From assembly GCA_964472545.1 (NCBI GenBank), contig CAYYNP010000019.1, positions 1-59,235 on the forward strand: a DNA stretch of 59,235 bases. The letters are read 5' to 3'. Source of the stretch: CAYYNP01 sp964472545. Lineage in GTDB: Bacteria > Planctomycetota > Planctomycetia > Pirellulales > Thermoguttaceae. Below, in pieces: positions 8,384 to 16,268 of this stretch; position 1 is the first letter of the stretch; each line of letters opens with the position of its first letter. The notes beneath the pieces were generated by a model. It made no database searches, had not been told where the DNA came from, and was given only the letters and a program-made list of their open reading frames with translations. Position numbers and translations under genes: made by a program.

Positions 8384-11300
8384 ATGCAACGAGCCGAATT
8401 GCCGTCTGTTTCCGGGCGAAATGGGCGATCTGGCCGTGGCCGACGCAGCCGTCCGGGAAGACCTCGGACGAAGCCCCCGGCAAGGCGACTGGCCGGCGGA
8501 TTCGAGCGGCTCGAGCCGCGGCTGGTGCTCAGCCGGGCGATGATCGATGCGGTGCTGGTGCTCGATCCCACGCCGCCGGTGGAGGAGCCGTTTGGCGAGG
8601 TGGAATTCCTGCCGCCAAGCGAGCCGTTCGTACACGATTGGCACGACTTCTACGTCGAACTGTACCTCAGCACGCCCGACGGCCCGGAGCAGGGCGTGAT
8701 GTGGGCCACCACGGAACTGGCCTATCGCGAGGACCTGATCACGGCCACCTCGATCGAATTTGGGCCCGGATTCGATGGCCCCACGTCCGGCGAGTTGCAG
8801 CACGGGCTGGTGGCGGGCCTGCGCGTCGAGACCGGTATGCCGGAGATCGGCGACGACCGCTACGCCCTGATGGCCCGGATCGGATTCAGTTCGACCGACG
8901 CGGATCACCTGCCCATCGACATCGAGCAACGCTTCATCGGCCCGTTCGACATGGGTTTCGAGTTCCGCGGCGGCGAGGCCGAGTTGTTCGGTTCGCCGCC
9001 GGAACCGGTCGAGCCGGGCACGGTCCCACAGACGGGTCTCTGGTCGGTGCCTTACGACATGGACGGCAACCACCGGCTCGATTTCGGCGACATGGCGATG
9101 TTCGCTCCGGTGCTGGGGTTCGGCGTCGACGAGTTCGGACCGCCGACCGCCTGGCTGGCCGATTTCGACGGCTCCGGCGTGGTCGACGTGGGCGACTTCG
9201 ATTTCTTCGGCGAGAACTTCGGCAGTGCCCGAGAGGGGGACGACGGTGGCGGCGGAGGCGACGGCCGCGACCTATTGCTCCCGGCGGGATATCCCGGCTC
9301 ATACCAGCCGACGCTTCAGGCCGCCTTGAAGCGCGACACGGCCCCGGGCAACACCACCAACGGCGACGGCGTCACGTCCGACCCGACGATCGCCGGCACG
9401 GTTGACACAAGCGGCGGGGCGACGGTGACGTCGCTTGCGGCCCAGGTCGATTCCGGCACGTCGATCGCCGTCTCATTCGATGCCCAGGGCAAGTTCACCT
9501 TCAACCCGGGGCTGGCGCTGAACGGCACAAACGACGGCGTCCACTCGGTGCTGTTTACGGCTACCGACTCCAACCAGAAGACGGCCACGGCGAACGTCGC
9601 CTTCACGCTGGACACGGTCGTGCCGGCCGTGCCCACGTTCGATCTGAGTCCCGAGTCCGACACGGCCCCACTGGGCGACAAGACGACCGAAGAGTCGCGA
9701 GTCAACCTGACCGGGCAAACGACGGCGAGCACGCAGGTGACGCTGGTCGAGACCGGGCACAAAACGACCTCCGACGGCACCGGCAAGTTCGCGTTCGCCA
9801 GCGTGAGCCTGGTCGTCGGCAGCAATCCGTTGACCGCCCGGGCGTTCGACGCGGCCGGCAACCAATCCGTCTCGGCGATCACCGTAACACGTCAGGCGGC
9901 CGCACCGCCGACGGCCGACACGGGCGGGTTCTTTCTGAAGATCGACGGCATCGACGGCGAGTCGGGTGACTCGAACCACAAGGATTGGATAGACGTCCTG
10001 GCCTTCAGCCACGGCGTTTCACAGGCGGCAGCGATCCACTCCGGCGGCGCCCGCAGCGCGGCCCGATCGGAGCACGACGATTTCCGCGTGATCGCCAGCC
10101 TGAGCAAGGCTTCGCCCAAACTGGCATTGGCCGTCAACAACGGGCAGCGGATCAGCGAGGTGACGCTGGAAGCCTATCGAGCCGGCGGAAGCCACGAGCG
10201 CTACATGGAGTACGTGCTTTCGGACGTGGTCGTGACGTCGTATGCGGTTGAGGGCAACACGGCCGACGGGCGTCCGACCGAGGAAGTCGCCCTCAACTAC
10301 GGCAAGATCGAGTGGACCTACACCGAGATCGATACGGGCACCGGCCTGTCGCAAGGAGAGATCCAAACGCATTGGGATGTGTTCCAAGACCAAGGAGGAT
10401 TGCAGGCCGAGCCCGGCGCTGCGGAATCCGGCGACTCGGTGCCCGCCGACGCGTCGGCCGGCACCGAGATGTTCATGAAGATCGACGGGCTGGACGGCGA
10501 GTCGGCCGACGCGAAGCACAAGGACTGGATCGAGATCGAGGCCTTCAGCCACGGCATCACGCACCCGGCCGGTTCGGCCGGCACGACGAGCCGCTTCAGC
10601 GGGCCGTCGGTCCACGACGACTTCCACGTGGTGAGCGAGCTGGACAAGGCGTCGCCCCAACTGGCCCTCTATGCCTGCCAAGGCACGCGTATTACCGAGA
10701 TCAAGGTCGAATTGGTCACCGCGGGCAGCACGCCGCAGAAGTACATGGAGTACGTGCTGAAGGACGTGTTGGTGACTTCCATCGACGTGGCGGGCACGGT
10801 CGACGACGCCCGGCCGACGGAAGCCTATACGTTCAGTTACGGCAAGATCGAGTGGACCTATACCGAGTACGACCAGACCGGTTCGTCTCGAGGCGACGTC
10901 TCGGCATATTGGAACGTCGCGGAAAACATGGGCGGCCTGACGGCGTCCGACCTGGCGGCGCTGACCGAAATCCACTACGCCCGGGCGGGGCTTGCGGCGG
11001 AGGAGGAATCGACCGGCAGCACCGCGATGTTCTTGAAGATCGAAGGCCTCGACGGCGAGTCGGCCGACGACAAGCACGAGCAGTGGATCGAAGTCCTTTC
11101 TTTCAGCCACGGCCTCTCGCAGCCGGCCGCGACGAGTTCCGCCGGCGGCAGCCGCAGTTCGGCACGGTGCGAGCACGACGACTTCCGGATCGTCAAATTG
11201 TTGGACAAGACGTCGCCCAAGCTGGCCCTGTACGCCAGCAACAGCCTGCATCTGACCACGGTCACTCTCGAGTTGGTCAGCCCCGGCACGAGCCCGATGC

Positions 11301-14300
11301 GATACATGCAGTACGTGCTCAAGGACGTGATCGTCACGTCGTTCGACGTGAGCGGCACGGAGGGTGAAGCCCGGCCGACCGAAGAGATCTCGCTGAACTA
11401 CGGCAAGATCGAATGGACGTATACCGAGTACGACGGCAGCGGGACTTCGCAGGGCAACGTGTCGGCCAACTGGAACGTGGAGACGAACACGGGCGGCCTG
11501 ACGGCTGCGGCCGCGATCGAACCGTCGCCGGCATCTGTCGCCACAATTGCCGCCGCGCCGCAACCGGCGGCCGTCACTTCGACCGACTACTTCTTGAAGA
11601 TCGACGGCATTGACGGCGAATCGACCGACGCGAAGCACAAAGACTGGATCGACGTGCTGGCCTTCAGCCACGAAATCTCGAATCCGGCCTCATCGGGCAG
11701 CGGCGGAGGCCGGGTCACCGGGCGCTCCCAACACGGCGACTTTCGCGTAGTGACCGAACTCGACAAGGCTTCGCCCAAGCTGGCCTTGTACGCCAGCCGA
11801 GGCGACCACATCACGGAGGTCAAGCTGCAGTTGGTTACCCCCGGCGGCACGCCGCAGCAATACATGGAGTACGTGCTCAGCGACGTGATTGTCAGTTCGT
11901 TCACGGTGGAAGGCGCTGCCAGCAGTGGCCTGCCGGTTGAAGTCTACTCGTTGAACTACGGTAAGATCGAGTGGACGTATACCGAATTCGATTCGACCGG
12001 CTCCTCGCAAGGCGACGTCGAGGCCCACTGGAACGTCGCCACGAACGCCGGCGCCTTGCTGGCCGATCCGGACATCGGAGTCGTGATGGCCGGCAGCGAC
12101 GTGCTGCCGGCTTCCGTGCCACGCCCGCTACCGGCCGCCGTTTCCACCAGCGACTACTTCCTGAAGATCGAAGGCGTCCCGGGCGAGTCGACAGATAGCA
12201 AGCACCAGCAGTGGATCGAGATCCTCTCCTACAGCCACTCGATCACGCAACCCACGTCTTCCAGTTCCGGCGGCAGCAGCCGCACTACCGGACGAAGCCA
12301 GCACGCCGACTTCCAGATCGTCAAGTCGCTGGACAAGGCCTCGCCCAAACTGCCCCTGCTCGTATGCAACGGCAACCTCATCTCGCAGGTCAAGCTCGAA
12401 CTGCATACGGTCGGCAGCAGCCCGGTGAAGTACATGGAGTACGTGCTTCACGACGTGATCGTCAGTTCGGTCGCCGTCGACGGCATTCCCGAAGAGGGCC
12501 GCCCGATCGAAGCGGTGTCGTTGAACTACGGCAAGATCGAATGGACGTATACCGAATTCGATTCGACCGGCTCTTCGCAGGGTAACGTCACCACGCACTG
12601 GGACCTCGAAGAGAACGCCGGCGGACTCGTGGCCGACGCGACGCCGCTCGTCGCGTCTGTCGACGGAAACATCGCCCCAGCCGTGCCCGCAGCCGACACC
12701 TTCGGCGACTACTTCCTAAAGATCGACGGTGTCTCCGGCGAGTCGACCGACAGCAAGCACAAAGACTGGATCGACGCGCTGGCGTTCAGCCATGGCATCT
12801 CCCGGCCGGTCACGTCTCCGTCCGGCGGAGGTCGCTCCTCGGGCCCGAGCGTACACGAGGACTTCCGCATCGTAACGCCGTTGAGCAAGGCGTCGCCCAC
12901 GCTGGCCCTCTACGTCTGCCAGGGTACGTACATTCCGGAGGTCAAGCTGCAGTTGGTCGACGTCGTCGGCACGCGACCGCAGTACATGGAATACGTGCTC
13001 TCGGGCGTGTACGTGACCTCCCTCAGCGTGGGCCCCGATTTGACCGGCGACGGGCGGCCGATCGAGACCTATTCGTTTAACTACGAGCGGATCAAGTGGA
13101 CGTACACGCAATACGATCCGGTAACCGGCTCCTCGATGGGGAACGTCGAGGCGGAGTGGAATCGGGAGACCGACTTCGGCGTTCTGGGCAGCGATGAAGC
13201 GAACGCCGGCGAGAAGCCCGTGGCACGCGTCGCGGGAGAGCCGTCGCCGATGGTGTGGTCCGCCGCAGCGGACGCCCCGACCACGGCGACCGTCTATACG
13301 TTGACCGACGAGACCCTGGCACCGTTGGCCCATGAGGCGATCGCCCGATGGGTCGAAGCCGGGGCGGACGCCGACGTGCTCGATCGGGTGCGATTCGAGG
13401 TCGCACCGCTATGGCCGGGCTACCTCGGATACACGGCCGACAATCTCGTTCAAATCGACGACGACGCGGCCGGCTACGGGTGGTTCGTCGACGATACGCC
13501 GAACGACAACGCCGACTTCCCGCTTCAGAGCGTCTATCCGGGCGGCATCACGGAGTATCGCGCCGAACCGGGCACGCCGGCCGCCGAGGGCATGGACTTG
13601 CTGACGACCTTGGTTCACGAACTGGGCCACACGCTCGCCCTGGCACACGCCGACGCGGCCCTGTTGCCCGGCAGCGTGATGCTCGGCTCGCTGGGGCGCG
13701 GCGTCCGCCGGTTGCCCGCCGCGGAGGATTTCGACTTGCCACGGGCTGAAGACACGGCGCCCGGCGATGTGGCCAACTCGGGCGGCCCAGCAATCGGCAC
13801 GTCCGAGACGCCGCAACTTGTGATCATGCCGGTGATCGTTTCCGCGGCCAGCGGCGGCGATGTGGCGGCCGCACCGCCGGTCTCGTTGGCGAGCGTGGCC
13901 CCAGGCGAGACGTTTGTCTTGGAGATCTGGGTGCAGGACGTCTCCGCGGCGGCGACCGGCGTGACCGGCGGCTACCTCGACCTGAGCTACACCACCGCCA
14001 CGCTCGACCCGGTAGGCAACCCGCAGCACGGCGGCGAGTTCGTCCACTTCACCAGTGGGACGGTCGACGACGAGACCGGCCTGGTGGACGATTTCGGCGG
14101 CGGCACGCTGGGCGCCGGCGTCGGTGCACAACCGCAATGGGCCCGGCTGGGATACCTCGAATTCCTCGTCACCGACACCGGCCCGATCGGCTTCGAGGTG
14201 CACCCCGGGGGAATGAACTTCAGCCGGTTTTCCGACGGCAGCGCGCCTTGGGAAGACGTGCAGGGGATCACTCCGCAGATCGAATCCGCGGCGACGGCCG

Positions 14301-15034
14301 TCGTCGATCATCACCTGTTCTACAACAACTCGGCCTTCGACGGCTTCGACGCAGTGGCCGGCCCGGAAGACGACGCAGCGATCGCTCCGGACAAGGCGGC
14401 CCTGTTGCCGGGGCAGACGGCCACGCTGGCCAACTACTCCAGCTACAAGCAGGGCGTCAACGGCATTATGATCGACGTCGACGACCTGCCCGACGGCGTG
14501 GTGCTCAATGCGGGCGACTTCCGCTTGGCGGCCGGCAACGACAACGATCCGAGCGGTTGGCAACAAGCACCTCCACCCAGCGCCGTTACCGTCCGCGAAG
14601 ACGCCGGCACGGGTGGTTCCGACCGCGTGACGTTGACCTTCCCCGACCGGGCAATCATCGGCCGTTGGCTCGAAGTCACCATGCTGGCCAACGCGAAGAC
14701 CGGCCTGGCCACGGATCACGTCTTCTACTTCGGCAGCGCCGTCGGCGAGGCGGGCAACTCGGACGACGACGCAATGGTCACAGTCACCGATCTGCTGTTG
14801 GCGAGGAACAACCCTCGCACGCTCGTGTTCGATCCGGCGGAGATCGACTACCGCTACGACTACAACCGCGACCGGAAGGTCGACGCCACCGATTTGCTGC
14901 TGGCCCGGAACAACCAAACCGACGTGTTCTCGGCGCTTCAACTGATCGTGCCGGCAGATCGCGGGATGGGTGGGCTCTCCACGCAGCCCGACGAGCCGAC
15001 GGAAGAAGCGGTCGACTTGCTGCTGACGCTATAG
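8384..15034 (+). CDS. Giant secreted protein with six tandem Hcp domains, a matrixin-like protease domain and a dockerin-like tail
   Basis: A 2216-residue extracellular protein. A basic N-terminus leads into FERLEPRLVLS (about 47-57), the planctomycete LEPR-type motif. Next come an EF-hand-like pair (about 224-285, DMDGNHRLDFGD and DFDGSGVVDVGD), Ig-like domains (about 320-505) and six Hcp1-family domains starting near residues 516, 697, 882, 1069, 1258 and 1443. A matrixin-like metalloprotease domain follows, with HELGHTLALAH (ligands H1745, H1749, H1755; E1746) and a possible Met-turn at SVML. A cohesin-like beta domain (about 1840-1970) precedes a C-terminal module with two dockerin-like calcium loops (VTVTDLLLARNN and VDATDLLLARNN). 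GGGAG lies 9 nt before the ATG. The last 240 residues match the tail of the 3055-residue protein in this window. No type VI secretion genes are nearby, so the Hcp domains probably have a structural or adhesive role here. Confidence 0.9.
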   Translation: MQRAELPSVSGRNGRSGRGRRSRPGRPRTKPPARRLAGGFERLEPRLVLSRAMIDAVLVLDPTPPVEEPFGEVEFLPPSEPFVHDWHDFYVELYLSTPDGPEQGVMWATTELAYREDLITATSIEFGPGFDGPTSGELQHGLVAGLRVETGMPEIGDDRYALMARIGFSSTDADHLPIDIEQRFIGPFDMGFEFRGGEAELFGSPPEPVEPGTVPQTGLWSVPYDMDGNHRLDFGDMAMFAPVLGFGVDEFGPPTAWLADFDGSGVVDVGDFDFFGENFGSAREGDDGGGGGDGRDLLLPAGYPGSYQPTLQAALKRDTAPGNTTNGDGVTSDPTIAGTVDTSGGATVTSLAAQVDSGTSIAVSFDAQGKFTFNPGLALNGTNDGVHSVLFTATDSNQKTATANVAFTLDTVVPAVPTFDLSPESDTAPLGDKTTEESRVNLTGQTTASTQVTLVETGHKTTSDGTGKFAFASVSLVVGSNPLTARAFDAAGNQSVSAITVTRQAAAPPTADTGGFFLKIDGIDGESGDSNHKDWIDVLAFSHGVSQAAAIHSGGARSAARSEHDDFRVIASLSKASPKLALAVNNGQRISEVTLEAYRAGGSHERYMEYVLSDVVVTSYAVEGNTADGRPTEEVALNYGKIEWTYTEIDTGTGLSQGEIQTHWDVFQDQGGLQAEPGAAESGDSVPADASAGTEMFMKIDGLDGESADAKHKDWIEIEAFSHGITHPAGSAGTTSRFSGPSVHDDFHVVSELDKASPQLALYACQGTRITEIKVELVTAGSTPQKYMEYVLKDVLVTSIDVAGTVDDARPTEAYTFSYGKIEWTYTEYDQTGSSRGDVSAYWNVAENMGGLTASDLAALTEIHYARAGLAAEEESTGSTAMFLKIEGLDGESADDKHEQWIEVLSFSHGLSQPAATSSAGGSRSSARCEHDDFRIVKLLDKTSPKLALYASNSLHLTTVTLELVSPGTSPMRYMQYVLKDVIVTSFDVSGTEGEARPTEEISLNYGKIEWTYTEYDGSGTSQGNVSANWNVETNTGGLTAAAAIEPSPASVATIAAAPQPAAVTSTDYFLKIDGIDGESTDAKHKDWIDVLAFSHEISNPASSGSGGGRVTGRSQHGDFRVVTELDKASPKLALYASRGDHITEVKLQLVTPGGTPQQYMEYVLSDVIVSSFTVEGAASSGLPVEVYSLNYGKIEWTYTEFDSTGSSQGDVEAHWNVATNAGALLADPDIGVVMAGSDVLPASVPRPLPAAVSTSDYFLKIEGVPGESTDSKHQQWIEILSYSHSITQPTSSSSGGSSRTTGRSQHADFQIVKSLDKASPKLPLLVCNGNLISQVKLELHTVGSSPVKYMEYVLHDVIVSSVAVDGIPEEGRPIEAVSLNYGKIEWTYTEFDSTGSSQGNVTTHWDLEENAGGLVADATPLVASVDGNIAPAVPAADTFGDYFLKIDGVSGESTDSKHKDWIDALAFSHGISRPVTSPSGGGRSSGPSVHEDFRIVTPLSKASPTLALYVCQGTYIPEVKLQLVDVVGTRPQYMEYVLSGVYVTSLSVGPDLTGDGRPIETYSFNYERIKWTYTQYDPVTGSSMGNVEAEWNRETDFGVLGSDEANAGEKPVARVAGEPSPMVWSAAADAPTTATVYTLTDETLAPLAHEAIARWVEAGADADVLDRVRFEVAPLWPGYLGYTADNLVQIDDDAAGYGWFVDDTPNDNADFPLQSVYPGGITEYRAEPGTPAAEGMDLLTTLVHELGHTLALAHADAALLPGSVMLGSLGRGVRRLPAAEDFDLPRAEDTAPGDVANSGGPAIGTSETPQLVIMPVIVSAASGGDVAAAPPVSLASVAPGETFVLEIWVQDVSAAATGVTGGYLDLSYTTATLDPVGNPQHGGEFVHFTSGTVDDETGLVDDFGGGTLGAGVGAQPQWARLGYLEFLVTDTGPIGFEVHPGGMNFSRFSDGSAPWEDVQGITPQIESAATAVVDHHLFYNNSAFDGFDAVAGPEDDAAIAPDKAALLPGQTATLANYSSYKQGVNGIMIDVDDLPDGVVLNAGDFRLAAGNDNDPSGWQQAPPPSAVTVREDAGTGGSDRVTLTFPDRAIIGRWLEVTMLANAKTGLATDHVFYFGSAVGEAGNSDDDAMVTVTDLLLARNNPRTLVFDPAEIDYRYDYNRDRKVDATDLLLARNNQTDVFSALQLIVPADRGMGGLSTQPDEPTEEAVDLLLTL
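9926..13170 (+). repeat. Six direct repeats encoding Hcp (type VI tube) domains
   Basis: Six units of roughly 540-567 nt each encode an Hcp-like fold. Every unit opens with a variant of FLKIDGIDGEST, followed by KHKDWI, SFSHG-like, DKASPKLALYA and KIEWTYTE motifs. The units differ from one another at many positions, so they are an old rather than recent duplication. Linkers of about 20-30 residues separate the domains. Hcp proteins from type VI systems assemble as hexameric rings of about 160-residue subunits, so six units in one chain equals one ring. Confidence 0.88.
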
Positions 15035-15170
15035 TAGGCGTCTCGCTCCGCGAGACGGCCACATTTTGCCACAGCAAGATGGCTACTGTGCGATCCTCCC
15101 GCGCTCCCGCTTGGGTATCACGATGAGTGGCAGGGAGATGGGTTCGTCTTGCGGAGCAAGACGACTACTA
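15032..15170. terminator. Inverted-repeat element, family B, filling a convergent gene gap
   Basis: Arms at 15032-15056 (starting TAGTAGGCGTCTCGCTCC) and 15146-15170 pair at 22 of 25 positions. The first three bases are the TAG stop of the Hcp protein, and the last base is immediately followed by the HDOD gene's stop codon on the other strand. The element therefore spans the whole gap between two convergent genes, the position of a bidirectional terminator. A related hairpin lies at 57474-57527. Confidence 0.75.
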
Positions 15171-16064
15171 TCAGCGTATCTGCACCAACGCCATGTCTCG
15201 AGCCGCCGCCAGGACCTCGTCGAGCTGCTGCAGGATCAACGCCACGTGCTCTTTGCGAAGGCCAATCTGGCTGAACAATCGCGTAGGCGGCGTCTGCACG
15301 TATTGCACGCCCAGCGACGTGAGGTCCTTCAGGTGGCAGAAGAAATTGGCCAACGCCACGATGATCACCATCTCGGGATAGTCCCCGCAATACTGCTCGG
15401 GAACGTGGTGGGCGCCGATAGCCGCGGTGACGCGGTCCGGGAGGTTCCAGCGAGTTGCCACGTATTGGCCCAACTCCGCGTGGTCGAAGCCCAGCGTTTG
15501 CATCTCGATCGCGCAGACCGGCACGTCTTCACACGCCGCGTCGACCACCCGGCAGAACGACTTGTGAAAGTACTGATCGATCAGGATGAACCCGAAGTCG
15601 TGCAACAGGCCGGCCAGATAGGCGTCTTGCGGCGAGGCGGCACCGCACGCCCGGGCCATCATCCGCGCGACCATGGCGGTCCCGACCATGTGGTTCCACA
15701 ACCCCAGCCGGACGTAGCGGCCGTGGCCCTCGCCGTCGCGGAATTCCCGGGCGACGTAAGCGGTCAGTGCCAGGTTGCGGACTTCGTTGAACCCCAATAG
15801 CGTGACGGCTTGCTTCAGGTCGCCGACCTTCTCGTTCAGCGCGTAGTACGACGAGTTGACCGTCCGCATTAGCCGCATGGCCAGCGTCGGATCGCTGCGT
15901 ACGGCGCCGAGCAGTTCTTCGGCCCCGGTGTTCGGATCGTCGGCGAGCTGGATGATCCGCAGGGCCACCTCCGGCAGCGAAGAGACCTCGCTGATCCGCT
16001 CAAATACCCGCCCAACCGGCGTTTCATTCGGCGGATTCTGGGGATTGGAAGCTGCTACCGACAT
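15171..16064 (-). CDS. HDOD-domain signalling protein
   Basis: A cytoplasmic protein of 297 residues dominated by one HDOD domain (about 25-230), an HD-like helical fold common in bacterial regulators. It carries a retained His-Asp pair in AGLLHDFGFILID and the typical opening VSSLPEVALRIIQLADDP. HDOD proteins usually act in signalling cascades and often lack proven phosphodiesterase activity; the partner is unknown here. The start at 16064 (MSVAASN) is preferred over an upstream in-frame start at 16100, because GAGG sits 6 nt before it and the extra 12 residues look non-conserved. It converges with the giant Hcp gene. Confidence 0.88.
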   Translation of the reverse strand: MSVAASNPQNPPNETPVGRVFERISEVSSLPEVALRIIQLADDPNTGAEELLGAVRSDPTLAMRLMRTVNSSYYALNEKVGDLKQAVTLLGFNEVRNLALTAYVAREFRDGEGHGRYVRLGLWNHMVGTAMVARMMARACGAASPQDAYLAGLLHDFGFILIDQYFHKSFCRVVDAACEDVPVCAIEMQTLGFDHAELGQYVATRWNLPDRVTAAIGAHHVPEQYCGDYPEMVIIVALANFFCHLKDLTSLGVQYVQTPPTRLFSQIGLRKEHVALILQQLDEVLAAARDMALVQIR

Positions 16065-16268
16065 TGCGTGCCTCGTCACAAGCCGCACAATCGGACGCAC
16101 CGGAAGCGCGGCGGGAGCGTTTTGCTAGGGAAGCATAGGTCAGAAAGGGGGCCAGAATCGCGCCCTCTATCCGACATTCCATCTTCGGCCGATGCGCCCA
16201 ACTACCTTGCGGGCACACATCCCGGGCAGCTAGAATGGGGCGTCTTGCCCACACAGGAGTAACCGCCC

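Noticed and set aside
10019..11671. 550-codon minus-strand frame opposite the Hcp repeats
   Set aside because: It shows repeating sequence only because the plus-strand repeats impose it; it has no recognisable motif. A 510-codon minus-strand frame at 13409-14941 was rejected for the same reason.
9926..13170. CRISPR array suggested by regular spacing of repeats
   Set aside because: The period is over 500 nt and the repeats are coding, diverged Hcp domains. No short direct repeats with unique spacers occur anywhere in the window.
8384..15034. A type VI secretion locus
   Set aside because: Only Hcp domains are present, in one secreted chain; none of the sheath, baseplate, spike or ATPase genes occurs in the window.
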